A stretch of DNA of 62,907 nt from Chloroflexota bacterium (GCA_003169735.1 PNAP01000107.1:1-62907), one strand, 5' to 3'. Positions 35,593 to 45,161 are shown, counted from the first letter of the stretch. Translations and numbers: made by a program. Notes: generated by a model not told the origin, from the letters alone.

Positions 35593-37417
35593 CCGGCTTC
35601 TTTCGCGGTTTCAGGGCCAGCCCGAGCTCGTCGAGCAGTGCCGGGTCGACGGGTGACGGAGCCTCGAGCATCAGGTCGGTCCCCGACTGCGTCTTCGGGA
35701 ACGCCATCACCTCGCGGATGTTCGTCTGGTAGGTCAGCAGCGCCGCCCAGCGATCGATGCCGAGGGCGATCCCGCCGTGCGGCGGCGGGCCGTACTCGAA
35801 CGCCTCGAGGATCCCGCCGAACTTCTCGCGTTGCGCCTTCTCCGAGTGACCCATCAGCAGGAACGAGCGCTCGAGCAGCTCGCGCCGGTGGATGCGGATG
35901 GATCCACCGCCGAGCTCCCAGCCGTTGAGCACGATGTCGTACTGCAGGGCTCGGGCCCGGCCGGCCGGGTCGCCGGGGCTCGGATCGGAGGGGTCACCCG
36001 AGCTCGTCGCCAGCAGCTCCTCGTCCTCGGGCAGGACTCCGCTGAACGGATTGTGCGTGGCGTCCCAGCGATGGCCGTCGGCGTCCCACTGGTACATCGG
36101 GAAGCGGTTCACCCACAGGTACGAGAGGACGTCGGGGTCGCCGAGGCCGAGGCGGGCGGCACAGTCGACGCGCAGTCGGCCGAGCGCCTCCTGGGCATGG
36201 ATGTCGTCGCCGGCCACGATGAGCACGAGGTCGCCGGGTTTCGCGCCGACCGCCGCGACGATGGCCGCGGCGCGACCTTCGACCAGGAACTTGGCGATGG
36301 GCGAGCGGATCGTGCCGCCTTCCTCGAGGGCCATCCAGATGAGGCCGCGGGCGCCGTGCCGCTTGGCGTCTTCTGTCAGCTCATCGAGGCGCGAGCGCGG
36401 GGCACCGGCCATCCCGGGCGCAGCGAATCCGTACACCACGCCGCCCCCGTCCAGCGTCTCGTCGAAGACGCGGAAACCGCTGCCGGCCGCCACGTCGGCC
36501 AGCGAGTGGAGTTCGAGGCCGTAGCGGATATCGGGTTTGTCCGAGCCGTATCGGTCGATGGCCTCGCGGTAGGTCATGCGCGGGAAGGGGTCGTTGGCGA
36601 TAGGCCGCTCGGGCGTCACCGATCGGCTGACCTCGATGACCATCCGCTCGACGAACGCCATCACGTCGGCCTCGGTCACGAAGCTCATCTCGAGGTCGAG
36701 CTGCGTGAATTCGGGCTGGCGATCGCCGCGCAGGTCCTCGTCACGCAGGCAGCGCGCGATCTGGAAGTAGCGATCGAACCCGCTCACCATCAGCAGCTGC
36801 TTGAGCTGCTGCGGGCTCTGCGGCAGGGCGTAGGCGCTGCCCGGCTGAAGCCGCGACGGGACGATGAAGTCGCGCGCCCCCTCCGGCGTGGCCTTGATCA
36901 GGAGCGGTGTCTCGATCTCCACGAAACCGGCCGCGTGATGGACCTCGCGGATGGCATGGACGAGCCGTGATCGAAGCAGCAGCCGCTTCTGCATCGGCTC
37001 ACGGCGCAGGTCCAGGTAGCGGTACTTGAGGCGCAGCGCGTCGTCCACCTCGGCGTCGGGCTCGTTGATGGGGAACGGCGGCGTCTTCGCGGTCGAGAGG
37101 ACCCGCAGGTCCTGGACTCGCAGCTCCACATCGCCGGTCGCCAGCTTCGCGTTCTCGGTGCCGGCCAGACGCTTGGCGAGCACACCCCTGGCACGGACCA
37201 CGAACTCGGTCCGCACGTCAGCGCCGACGGTATGAGCTTCGGGCGCGTCGTGCCGGTCGATGACGACCTGGGTGATGCCGTACCGGTCGCGCAGATCGAG
37301 GAAGATCAACTGCCCGAGGTCGCGTCGGCGATGCACCCATCCGGCCAGCGCCACCTCGCGGCCGACGTGGGACAGGCGAGCGTCGCCGCAGGTGAGGTCG
37401 CGATAGGCAGTCTCCAC
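35585..37417 (-). CDS. aspS: Aspartyl-tRNA synthetase, bacterial type
   Basis: 610 residues. N-terminal OB anticodon domain (VALAGWVHRRRDLGQLIFLDLRDR), class II motifs including FQIARCLRDEDLRGDRQPEFTQLDLEMSF, the bacterial GAD insertion, and the motif 3 region GGIALGIDRWAALLT. Whether it also charges tRNA-Asn cannot be judged; no gatCAB is in the window. GTG start with TACCAT 7 nt upstream and no Shine-Dalgarno. Confidence 0.96.
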   Translation of the reverse strand: METAYRDLTCGDARLSHVGREVALAGWVHRRRDLGQLIFLDLRDRYGITQVVIDRHDAPEAHTVGADVRTEFVVRARGVLAKRLAGTENAKLATGDVELRVQDLRVLSTAKTPPFPINEPDAEVDDALRLKYRYLDLRREPMQKRLLLRSRLVHAIREVHHAAGFVEIETPLLIKATPEGARDFIVPSRLQPGSAYALPQSPQQLKQLLMVSGFDRYFQIARCLRDEDLRGDRQPEFTQLDLEMSFVTEADVMAFVERMVIEVSRSVTPERPIANDPFPRMTYREAIDRYGSDKPDIRYGLELHSLADVAAGSGFRVFDETLDGGGVVYGFAAPGMAGAPRSRLDELTEDAKRHGARGLIWMALEEGGTIRSPIAKFLVEGRAAAIVAAVGAKPGDLVLIVAGDDIHAQEALGRLRVDCAARLGLGDPDVLSYLWVNRFPMYQWDADGHRWDATHNPFSGVLPEDEELLATSSGDPSDPSPGDPAGRARALQYDIVLNGWELGGGSIRIHRRELLERSFLLMGHSEKAQREKFGGILEAFEYGPPPHGGIALGIDRWAALLTYQTNIREVMAFPKTQSGTDLMLEAPSPVDPALLDELGLALKPRKKPDA

Positions 37418-37424
37418 GCCTCGA

Positions 37425-37430
37425 ATGGTA
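37425..37430 (-). promoter_or_regulatory. TANNNT -10 box (TACCAT) 7 nt before aspS GTG
   Basis: Back-to-back with the TAGAGT box of the divergent DUF2461 gene; the two boxes are only 25 bp apart. Confidence 0.5.
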
Positions 37431-37455
37431 GAGGATGGTCGCCCCGGGGTCGGCG

Positions 37456-37461
37456 TAGAGT
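37456..37461 (+). promoter_or_regulatory. TANNNT -10 box (TAGAGT) 6 nt before the DUF2461 ATG
   Basis: Leaderless-type placement; no Shine-Dalgarno between box and ATG. Confidence 0.5.
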
Positions 37462-37467
37462 GACGGT

Positions 37468-38178
37468 ATGGCCGACAGCGTCCCTCAGCCGTTCCGTGGC
37501 TTTCGACCGGAAGCCCTGCAGTTCCTGGTCGACCTGTCGCTCAACAACGAGCGTGCCTGGTTCCAGCCGCGCAAGGGCGACTACGAGCGGCTACTCAAGG
37601 AACCGCTCGAAGCGTTATGCGGCGCGCTCGCCGAACGATTCGCGGATCGGGGCATCCCGATGGTCGCCGATGCCAAGCGGTCGCCGTTCCGGATCTACCG
37701 CGACACTCGCTTCAGCAAGGACAAGTCGCCCTACAAGACCAACATCGGGGCCGACTTCCCGTGGTCGGAAGGTCCCGAGACCACCGGCGACGAGCCGATC
37801 CACGGCCGCCCCGGCGGGTACTTCCACCTCTCCCCGACCGGGTCGTTCGTCGGCGGCGGCATGTGGCATCCCGAGCCACAGCGACTCGCGACCTGGCGGG
37901 CGTTGGTCGACGGCGATCCGGCTCGCGTGCACGCGGCCATCGACGACGCCGACTTCGTCAAGACTCACGGCGGCGTCAGCGGCGACGGTGAAAGCCTCAA
38001 GCGCGTGCCCGCCGGGTACGCCGCGGATCACCCCGACGCGGAGCTGCTGAGACTCAAGAACGTGGTCTTCGGACGCGAACTGACCGAGCGCGAGATCGGA
38101 TCACCACGCCTGCCCGACCTCCTGTGCGATGCCTTCGCGGCGGCGGCACCTGTCTTCCGATTACTGGCTGCGCTCTAG
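37468..38178 (+). CDS. DUF2461 family protein
   Basis: 236 residues. The family signature is plain: FRGFRPEALQFLVDLSLNNERAWFQ at the N-terminus, FRIYRDTRFSKDKSPYKTNIG in the middle and GGYFHLSP afterwards. The biochemical role of DUF2461 is not established. Monocistronic, divergent from aspS and convergent with hisS, 22 bp apart. Confidence 0.88.
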   Translation: MADSVPQPFRGFRPEALQFLVDLSLNNERAWFQPRKGDYERLLKEPLEALCGALAERFADRGIPMVADAKRSPFRIYRDTRFSKDKSPYKTNIGADFPWSEGPETTGDEPIHGRPGGYFHLSPTGSFVGGGMWHPEPQRLATWRALVDGDPARVHAAIDDADFVKTHGGVSGDGESLKRVPAGYAADHPDAELLRLKNVVFGRELTEREIGSPRLPDLLCDAFAAAAPVFRLLAAL

Positions 38179-38200
38179 CGTCGGGCAGCGAAGCGCCAGT

Positions 38201-39493
38201 TCAGCCGTGGCGGTGGCTCTTTGCCGCCCGCAGCAACTCGCGTCCGAGGTCAGCCCGCGCCACGACCCGCTGCGTACCTGCCTCGAGGTCGCGCAGCTGC
38301 ACCTGGCCAGCATCGAGTTCGTCGCCGCAGATGACCGCGAAGTGGGCCCCATCCCGGGCCGCTCCCTCGAGCTGGCGCGACAGCTTCCGCACCGCGAGAT
38401 CGGCCCTCGCCGAGACGCCCGCCGCACGCAGTTCCGTGGCGATGACGAGGCGCGTCGCCGTGTCCGACGGGTCGGCGCCGACGACCACGGCCGTCGGATG
38501 CGGCAGCGACGGCGCCACGACCCCCTGTTCGGTGAGCGCCAGGATCAGCCGGTCGATGCCGATGCCGAACCCGATGCCCGGCGTCGGCCGGCCGCCGAGC
38601 AGCTCCACGAGGCCGTCGTAGCGACCCCCTCCACCGATGGCGGATTGCTGGCCGTGGGCATCCTGTGGCACGAATTCGAACGTCGTGCGGGTGTAGTAGT
38701 CGAGCCCGCGCACGAGCCTGGGCTCGATGGTGCTGGCGATACCGATGGTATCGAGATGGGCGGTGACGCCGGCGAAGTGCTCGGCACACGGCCCGCACAG
38801 GCGCTCACCGATGGAAGGGGCCGCGGCGTTCAGCTCCAACATCACGGGTTCCTTGGAATCCAGGAGTCGCAACGGGTTGCGCTCGAGTCGGTTCCGCTCG
38901 ATGGCCGGCAGCCGCGCTTCGTGTCGGCGGTAGTACGCGGCAAGATCGGCCACATAGGCCGGCCGGCACGCGGCGTCGCCGATCGAATTCAGCAGCAACC
39001 GTGGCTCGGCGAGACCCGAGTCGAGGTAGAACCGCCTCGCCAGATCGATGATCTCGGCGTCGACCGCCGGCCCGGGATCTCCGATGGCCTCGACATCGAA
39101 CTGCCAGAACTGGCGGAAGCGACCCGCCTGCGGCCGGTCGTACCGGAACATCGGCCCGAAGGTGGCCAGGCGCACCGGTTGCGGCCACGTCTGCATACCG
39201 TGCTGGAGATAGGCCCGCACGATACCCGCCGTCGGCTCGGGGCGGAGCGCCCAACGCTCGCGTTCCTCGTCGCCGCGACCGGCCTGGACGCGGAACAGTT
39301 CCTTCTCGACGACATCGGTGACACCACCGACGCCGCGCTCGAAGACCTCGCTCTGTTCGAAGAGCGGCGTCTCGATGGGTTGATAGCCGTAGCGCTCGGC
39401 CAGGTCGGCCGCGATGCTCTCCAGGCGCGAGAATGCGGTCTTCTCGATGGGGAGCAGGTCGCGCGTGCCGCGCGGTGCCTGGAAGCGTGCCAT
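38201..39493 (-). CDS. hisS: Histidyl-tRNA synthetase
   Basis: 430 residues. Class II core with PRGTRDLLP, motif 2 (GPMFRYDRPQAGRFRQFWQFDVEAIG), the HisRS-specific VRGLDYYTRTTFEF and GGGGRYDGL, and an anticodon-binding C-terminal domain. The ATG has TAGACT 6 nt upstream and no Shine-Dalgarno. Confidence 0.96.
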   Translation of the reverse strand: MARFQAPRGTRDLLPIEKTAFSRLESIAADLAERYGYQPIETPLFEQSEVFERGVGGVTDVVEKELFRVQAGRGDEERERWALRPEPTAGIVRAYLQHGMQTWPQPVRLATFGPMFRYDRPQAGRFRQFWQFDVEAIGDPGPAVDAEIIDLARRFYLDSGLAEPRLLLNSIGDAACRPAYVADLAAYYRRHEARLPAIERNRLERNPLRLLDSKEPVMLELNAAAPSIGERLCGPCAEHFAGVTAHLDTIGIASTIEPRLVRGLDYYTRTTFEFVPQDAHGQQSAIGGGGRYDGLVELLGGRPTPGIGFGIGIDRLILALTEQGVVAPSLPHPTAVVVGADPSDTATRLVIATELRAAGVSARADLAVRKLSRQLEGAARDGAHFAVICGDELDAGQVQLRDLEAGTQRVVARADLGRELLRAAKSHRHG

Positions 39494-39499
39494 TCGGCG

Positions 39500-39505
39500 A
39501 GTCTA
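39500..39505 (-). promoter_or_regulatory. TANNNT -10 box (TAGACT) 6 nt before hisS ATG
   Basis: Same hexamer and spacing as at murE. Only 15 bp separate the divergent hisS and zincin start codons. Confidence 0.5.
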
Positions 39506-39508
39506 GCG

Positions 39509-39847
39509 ATGGAGCGATCGACCGTGAGTCGACGAGGCGAACGAGCTGGCTATCGGTTGCACGTGTGGCGCGTGTTGCGTGGCCCCGGCCAGCGCCTCCT
39601 CCTGCCGGAATGGCTTGCCATCACCATCGGCCGGCACATCTTCGCGTGGCGCCGCCTCGATGACGTCGAACTCGCCCACGAACTCGCGCACGTCGAGCAG
39701 TGGCGGCGCTACGGGATCACGTTCGCGGTGCGCTACCTGTGGGCCTCCCGGCGCATCACCCGCGCCGGCGGCGACGGCTATCGCGACAACCCGTTCGAGG
39801 TCGAGGCACGAGCCGCAGCCGATGCGCTCCGCCAGCCCCGCCCGTGA
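39509..39847 (+). CDS. Mini-zincin: small HExxH putative metalloprotease
   Basis: 112 residues. LAHELAHVEQWRRYG gives an HExxH zinc motif with flanking His. Downstream, YRDNPFEVEAR supplies a Glu that could be the third ligand. The size and the motif resemble the minimal DUF4157-like zincins. No signal peptide is visible, so it may act in the cytoplasm or be inactive. ATG 39509 is only 15 bp from the divergent hisS ATG; the gene ends 4 bp before the convergent rel stop. Confidence 0.7.
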   Translation: MERSTVSRRGERAGYRLHVWRVLRGPGQRLLLPEWLAITIGRHIFAWRRLDDVELAHELAHVEQWRRYGITFAVRYLWASRRITRAGGDGYRDNPFEVEARAAADALRQPRP

Positions 39848-39851
39848 ACGC

Positions 39852-42125
39852 TCAGTTCAGGTCGCGCTGCACCGAGTAGACGTCGCGCAACTGGTCGAGC
39901 CGCGCCATGACCCTGGCGAGCTGCGAAACAGACGTGACCTGCAGCGTGGCCTGGATGGTGGCGCGATGGTCGGCGTGCACGGTCACGTTGGCGGCGATGA
40001 TGTTGATGTGGTCGCCGGCCACGACGTTGCTGATGTCGGAGAGCAGCCCCGGTCGGTCGTAGGCCTCGAGCCGGATGGCGATCGGGTACGTCTGCTGCGC
40101 CTCGGTCTCCCAGTCGACCTCGATGAGGCGTGAGACCTCGCGCTCATTGACGATGGTCGGGCAGGTCCGGCTGTGGACCGTGACGCCCCGACCGCGCGTG
40201 ACGAAGCCAACGATGGGGTCGCCCGGGATGGGGTTGCAGCACTTGGTGAAGCGGACCATCAGGTCACCGACGCCGTTGACGCGGACGCCTCCGGTTCGAG
40301 CAGGCGGCGGCGGCGCGAGCTGCGGCAGCACGGCCTGGTTGGCGTCGTCGGCGACGCCCAGGCGCATGACCACCTGCTGGGTGCTGACCGCGCCGTACCC
40401 GACCGCCGCGTAGAAGTCGTCGAGCGTCGGGTAGCGGTACGCCTCGGCCATCTCGATGAGCTTGTCCTGGCCGAGCTTCTCGAGCGAGGTGCGGGCCAGC
40501 CGACGGAGCTCGCGGTCGAGCGATTCCCGGCCGTGGACGATGTTCTCGTCACGCTCCTGGCGCTTGAACCACTGCCGGATCTTCTCCTTGGCGTGATTGG
40601 TGCGGACCTTATCCATCCAGTCACGCGACGGGCCGTGGGCCGCCTTCGTGGTGACGATCTCGACGATGTCGCCGTTCTGGAGCTTGTAGTCGAGCGGCAC
40701 CAGGCGGTTGTTGACCTTCGCGCCGATGCAGGCATGGCCAACGTCAGTGTGGATGCGGTAGGCGAAGTCGATGGGCGTCGCGCCGGCGGGTAGGTCCTTG
40801 ACCGCGCCCTTCGGCGTGAAGACGAAGACCTGGTCCTGGAAGACATCGAGCTTGACGCCCTCCACGAACTCGGTCGCATCCGATACGTCCCGCTGCCAAT
40901 CCATGAGCTGGCGGACCCAGGCGAGCTTCGCGTCATACGTTCGATCGGACCGGCCGCCGGGACCGTCCTTGTAGCGCCAGTGCGCCGCGATGCCGATCTC
41001 CGAGACCTGATGCATCTCGTGGGTGCGGATCTGGACCTCGAGCGGCTTACCCTCGAGGCCGACGACCGCGGTGTGGAGGCTCTGGTAGTAGTTGTTCTTG
41101 GGCATCGCGATGTAGTCGTCGAACTGCCCGGGGATGGGCCGCCAGAGCGAGTGGACCACGCCGAGCGCCGCGTAGCAGTCCTTGAGTTCATCGACGAGGA
41201 CGCGCACGGCGTGGATGTCGTAGATCTCGCTGAGGGTGGCGTTCTTGCGCTGCATCTTCTTGTAGATGCTGGCGATGTGCTTCGGTCGACCGGACAGTTC
41301 CGCCTTGACGCCAGCGGCGGCGAGCGCCTCGCCGAGGACGTGCATCGAACGCTGGACCAGCAGCTCGCGCTGCCGGCGGTGCGTCTCGAGCTGCGCGGTG
41401 AGCGATGCGAACGTCTCGGGTTGGAGCACCTTGAACGACAGGTCCTCCAGCTCCCACTTGATCTGCCAGATGCCGAGACGCTCGGCGAGCGGGGCATAGA
41501 TCTCGGCCGTCTGCTTGGCGATGCGCAGCTGCTTCTCGAGCGGCAGCGCGGTCAGCGTGCGCATGTTGTGGAGCCGGTCGGCAAGCTTGATGAGGACGAC
41601 GCGGATGTCCTCGGCCATCGCCAGGAACATCTTCCGGATGTTCTCGGCGGCCTGTTCCTCGTGCGTTCGAGCCGATCCGAACCGGGACAGCTTGGTGACA
41701 CCGTCGACCAGCCGCCCGACCTCAGCGCCGAAGCGCTCCTCGACGTCGGCGACCGAGAAGTCGGTGTCCTCCGGGATGTCGTGGAGCAGCGCGGCCTGGA
41801 CGGCGACGGCATCCAAGCCCATCTCTGCGAGGATCTGCGCTACGGCCAGCGGGTGCGTGATGTAGGGCTCGCCGCTGGCGCGATGCTGGCTCTGATGCGC
41901 CTCGCGCGCGAAGCGGTACGCCGCGCCGATCGGCGCCAGGTCCTGCTGCGGGTGGTGGACGGCCACTTCCCGTTCGAGGCGCCGCTCGGCGGCGTCGAGG
42001 GCGCGCGTGGTGAACGCGCCGGGGGTGGACGCGCGGCGGCGCTCGGGCCTGACCTCGCCCTTCGCGGATGCGGGTCCTGCTGTGGCGGCCGCCGGTCGCT
42101 TCGTGGGGAGCGGCTGGATGGCCAT
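39852..42125 (-). CDS. rel: Bifunctional (p)ppGpp synthetase/hydrolase
   Basis: 757 residues in the long RSH architecture: HD hydrolase domain with HDIPEDT (H115, D116, E119, D120), synthetase domain (RPKHIASIYKKM to NYYQSLHTAV), TGS (VFTPKGAVKDLPAGATPIDFAYRIHTDVGH), conserved cysteines (FTKCCNPIPGD) and a C-terminal ACT/RRM domain. An intact HD site implies both making and degrading the stringent alarmone. ATG 42125 skips an upstream in-frame extension. TACACT lies 9 nt before it. Confidence 0.96.
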   Translation of the reverse strand: MAIQPLPTKRPAAATAGPASAKGEVRPERRRASTPGAFTTRALDAAERRLEREVAVHHPQQDLAPIGAAYRFAREAHQSQHRASGEPYITHPLAVAQILAEMGLDAVAVQAALLHDIPEDTDFSVADVEERFGAEVGRLVDGVTKLSRFGSARTHEEQAAENIRKMFLAMAEDIRVVLIKLADRLHNMRTLTALPLEKQLRIAKQTAEIYAPLAERLGIWQIKWELEDLSFKVLQPETFASLTAQLETHRRQRELLVQRSMHVLGEALAAAGVKAELSGRPKHIASIYKKMQRKNATLSEIYDIHAVRVLVDELKDCYAALGVVHSLWRPIPGQFDDYIAMPKNNYYQSLHTAVVGLEGKPLEVQIRTHEMHQVSEIGIAAHWRYKDGPGGRSDRTYDAKLAWVRQLMDWQRDVSDATEFVEGVKLDVFQDQVFVFTPKGAVKDLPAGATPIDFAYRIHTDVGHACIGAKVNNRLVPLDYKLQNGDIVEIVTTKAAHGPSRDWMDKVRTNHAKEKIRQWFKRQERDENIVHGRESLDRELRRLARTSLEKLGQDKLIEMAEAYRYPTLDDFYAAVGYGAVSTQQVVMRLGVADDANQAVLPQLAPPPPARTGGVRVNGVGDLMVRFTKCCNPIPGDPIVGFVTRGRGVTVHSRTCPTIVNEREVSRLIEVDWETEAQQTYPIAIRLEAYDRPGLLSDISNVVAGDHINIIAANVTVHADHRATIQATLQVTSVSQLARVMARLDQLRDVYSVQRDLN

Positions 42126-42134
42126 CGCCGGTCC

Positions 42135-42140
42135 AGTGTA
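42135..42140 (-). promoter_or_regulatory. TANNNT -10 box (TACACT) 9 nt before rel ATG
   Basis: Slightly longer spacing than at the other genes; a leader of only a few nucleotides would result. Confidence 0.4.
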
Positions 42141-42201
42141 CCGTGACCCTCCCGCCGGCCGAACCGCCGCCGGCCGATCGTCCACGACGCTACCGAGACC
42201 G

Positions 42202-43557
42202 ATGCTCCGCCACCCGGTCGCTCACGCCGACGAGCCGCGCCTCCGCCGCTCCGCCTTCGCGCTCGCGGCCGTGTTCCTGCTGGCGGGCTGTGCCTCGACG
42301 CCCATCCCGCCGAGCAGCGCTTCCCCGACGGCGCCCCGGGCCAGCGCTGGTGCCTCGCCCTCGGGGTCGTCACCAGCGATCATCGGCGCCAGCCCGACCC
42401 CGTCGCCTACCGACACGACGGCCGCCCCGACACCGACGTCGCCCTTTTCGCCAACACCGACGCCCAGCGCCACGCCGGGTCCGACCCCGACACCTGCGCC
42501 GACGCCGATCCCCAAGGGCCTCGTCCCGGCGACCATCAGCCCAGAACTCTCAGCCGCCCTCCAGGCGACCGTCGACGCGGAGCGGGCCGCCATCCCCGTG
42601 CCGGGCATCTCGGTGGCCATCCGCTTGGCGTCCGGCGAGGTGTGGACGGGCGTATCGGGCAACGCTGCCCTGAGCCCCGACCGACCGGTCACGCCGGAGA
42701 CCGAGTTCGGCATCGCGAGCATCACCAAGACGTTCGTCACGGCGGTGGTCATGCAACTCGCGCAGGAAGGCGCTCTCTCCCTCGACGACCCGCTCGCCAA
42801 ATACCTGCCCGATTACCCGCAGGCGGCCGATATCACGCTGCGCATGCTGCTCTCCCACACGGCCGGCATCTTCGACTACTTCACCAGCCCGAAGTACGTC
42901 GGCGAGGTCTACGCCGACCCGACCCGTGTCTGGACCTTCAAGCAGATCCTGTCGCTGGTGGGCAAGCCGTATTGCGATCCCGGCACCTGCTACCACTACT
43001 CGAACACGGACTTCGTGCTGCTCGGCAAGGTGGTCGAGTTGGCCACCGGCGACACCATCGCGAACGAGATCCGGCGGCGGCTGATCGACCCGCTCCATCT
43101 CCGCCACACTGTCTTCCAGCCCGATGAGCTGCCCGCGGTCGACGCTGCGCACGGGTTCCTCGGCGACAAGCATGGTTTCCAGGACCAGACCGGTGACAGC
43201 CCGGTCATCGCCAACATGTCCGCGGTGACGGTCGCGTGGTCTGCCGGGGCGATGGCCTCGACGCCCACCGACCTTGCCGACTGGGCCAGTGCGCTGTACG
43301 GCGGTCAGGTCGTGTCGGCCGATTCACTCGCCCAGATGCTGACCTTCACGCCGGGGGCTGAGTACGGCCTCGGCACCCATGAGCACGTCTACGGCGGGCG
43401 GTTGGCGGTCGGCCACTACGGCAGCATCCGCGGTTTCGTCGACGAGATGTGGTACTTCCCGGCCGATCGCCTATCCATCGTGGTATGCACCAACCGCAGC
43501 CAGATCTTCGTCCACGGCGCGGTACGCGACATCCTGAAGACGCTCGTCGGCCGCTGA
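42202..43557 (+). CDS. Serine hydrolase lipoprotein (class C beta-lactamase/DD-peptidase family)
   Basis: 451 residues. Lipobox LLAGC (C30), a long Pro/Thr/Ser stalk (about 31-108), then the beta-lactamase fold with SITK (S173, K176), YSN (Y266, N268) and HYGS (third motif, KTG-equivalent) near 417. Such proteins are usually D-Ala-D-Ala peptidases or esterases acting on cell wall or small substrates; true beta-lactam resistance is not implied. Convergent with murE. Confidence 0.85.
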   Translation: MLRHPVAHADEPRLRRSAFALAAVFLLAGCASTPIPPSSASPTAPRASAGASPSGSSPAIIGASPTPSPTDTTAAPTPTSPFSPTPTPSATPGPTPTPAPTPIPKGLVPATISPELSAALQATVDAERAAIPVPGISVAIRLASGEVWTGVSGNAALSPDRPVTPETEFGIASITKTFVTAVVMQLAQEGALSLDDPLAKYLPDYPQAADITLRMLLSHTAGIFDYFTSPKYVGEVYADPTRVWTFKQILSLVGKPYCDPGTCYHYSNTDFVLLGKVVELATGDTIANEIRRRLIDPLHLRHTVFQPDELPAVDAAHGFLGDKHGFQDQTGDSPVIANMSAVTVAWSAGAMASTPTDLADWASALYGGQVVSADSLAQMLTFTPGAEYGLGTHEHVYGGRLAVGHYGSIRGFVDEMWYFPADRLSIVVCTNRSQIFVHGAVRDILKTLVGR

Positions 43558-43570
43558 CCGATCGAGCGGC
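43550..43570. terminator. Possible bidirectional hairpin between serine hydrolase and murE
   Basis: GCCGCT and AGCGGC form a 6-bp stem around a 9-nt loop, covering the serine-hydrolase stop in the 14-bp gap between two convergent genes. There is no U-tract, so the call is weak. Confidence 0.3.
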
Positions 43571-43571
43571 G

Positions 43572-45155
43572 CTAGGCGAGTTCCTGGAGCGCGGTCCGGG
43601 CCGCGGTCGCGTCGTCCCAGGGGATGGCGTGGTCGCGCATCTCGATGGTCTGCTCGTGGCCCTTGCCGGCGAGCAGCACCACGTCACCGGGACGTGCCAT
43701 CTCCAACGCCCGGGTGATGGCGACGGCACGATCGGCGATCAGCCACAGGTCGTGGTCGCGGCGCTTGCCGACCGACTCCGCCCCGGCCGCGATCTGGTCA
43801 AGGATCGCTTCGCGGTCCTCGGAGCGTGGGTCCTCGTCGGTGATGACGACGAGGCGGCAGCGTTCGCCCGCCGCACGGCCCATCATCGGGCGCTTCTGCA
43901 CGTCACGATCACCCGCGGAGCCGAAGACGGCGATGAGCCCGCCTCCGCCGGCCGCGGCCATCGGACCAAGGCTCTCGAGCACCTTGGTCAGGGCTTCGGG
44001 CGTGTGGGCGTAGTCGACGATGACGCTGAACGGTTGGCCCTCATCGATGCGCTCCATCCGACCGCGCACGCCCGCCATGTCCGCCAGCGCCGCGCGGACG
44101 GTTGCCGGGTCGAGCGAGAGCGCCTCGCCAACGCCGATCGCCGCCAGAGCATTGTGGACGTTGAAGCGACCGGCCAGGCGGAGCGTGACCGGCGCACGCC
44201 ACCGCGGCGTCTCGACATCGATGGACATGCCGCCGGCTCGCTCCCGCACGGACGTGGCACGGACGTCGGCCGGGGCGGAGGGATCAGCTCCGTAGGTGAT
44301 GAGGCGCGCGCCCGCATCGCGCGCCGTGCCGATGAACTCGTCCGCCCAGCGGTCGTCGCGATTGATGACGGCGCTCTTGCCCCAGCCCTTGTCCGGATTC
44401 GCTGCGCTGACCGCGAGCTGCTCGAAGAGCCGCCGCTTGGCAGCGCGGTACGCCTCGTGCGTGCCGTGGAACTCAAGGTGCTCGTGGGTCAGGTTGGTCA
44501 GGACCGCCACGTCGTACGCAACCTCGCTGGCGCGGTCCTGGGCGAGGCCGTGCGAGGTCGACTCGATGACCGCGAATCCGTCACCCGCCGCCACCATCGC
44601 CGCCAGGTGTGCCTGTAGTTCGGGCGCCTCTGGCGTCGTCGCGCGGCCGGGATTCCCGAGACTTCGCCCACCGACGACGACGTCGATGGTCCCGACCAGG
44701 CCCGTCGGCTGGCCACACGTTTCGAGCATCGCGCGAACGAGATGCGCGGTCGTCGTCTTGCCGTCGGTCCCGGTGATGCCGACGATACCGAGGTGCCGGC
44801 TCGGGTCGTCGTTGACCCAAGCCGCCACGAACGCCAGGGCCGGACGAGCGGCACGCACCAGGAGTTGCGGCACCGCGACACCGGCCACGAAACGCTCGGC
44901 GATGAGCGCCGGCGCGCCCGCCGCGACCGCGTCTCGCGCGAACGCGTGGCCGTCCTCGTGCTGACCCGGCACCGCCACGAACACCGTGCCCGAGGTCACG
45001 CGCCGCGAATCATGGCTCACGCCGAGGACCGCGATCTCCGAGAGCGGCCGAGACCCGGCGGCATGGGCGGCGCGTAACAGGCCCCTCCCCTCGAGCGCCG
45101 CCACGAGCGCGGCCAGGGTGTGGGGGCGCTCGCCGCGAGCGTCAGGAAGAGGCAC
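43572..45155 (-). CDS. murE: UDP-MurNAc-tripeptide synthetase MurE
   Basis: 527 residues. Adds the third amino acid of the peptidoglycan stem. ATP loop GITGTDGKTTT (126-136), substrate segment ATTPEAPELQ, central VSVIVDYAHTPEAL-like block and GKGHE near the end. The specificity motif is DEDPR (440-444), not DNPR as in meso-diaminopimelate enzymes, so the third residue is uncertain (ornithine or lysine possible). It stands alone, outside any mur/fts cluster. GTG start with TAGACT 6 nt upstream. Confidence 0.93.
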   Translation of the reverse strand: MPLPDARGERPHTLAALVAALEGRGLLRAAHAAGSRPLSEIAVLGVSHDSRRVTSGTVFVAVPGQHEDGHAFARDAVAAGAPALIAERFVAGVAVPQLLVRAARPALAFVAAWVNDDPSRHLGIVGITGTDGKTTTAHLVRAMLETCGQPTGLVGTIDVVVGGRSLGNPGRATTPEAPELQAHLAAMVAAGDGFAVIESTSHGLAQDRASEVAYDVAVLTNLTHEHLEFHGTHEAYRAAKRRLFEQLAVSAANPDKGWGKSAVINRDDRWADEFIGTARDAGARLITYGADPSAPADVRATSVRERAGGMSIDVETPRWRAPVTLRLAGRFNVHNALAAIGVGEALSLDPATVRAALADMAGVRGRMERIDEGQPFSVIVDYAHTPEALTKVLESLGPMAAAGGGGLIAVFGSAGDRDVQKRPMMGRAAGERCRLVVITDEDPRSEDREAILDQIAAGAESVGKRRDHDLWLIADRAVAITRALEMARPGDVVLLAGKGHEQTIEMRDHAIPWDDATAARTALQELA

Positions 45156-45161
45156 CGACCG

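Noticed and set aside
42202-43557. Serine hydrolase as an antibiotic-resistance beta-lactamase
   Set aside because: The SxxK/YxN/HxG fold is shared by many peptidases and esterases; lipoprotein stalk and lack of mobile context give no support for resistance.
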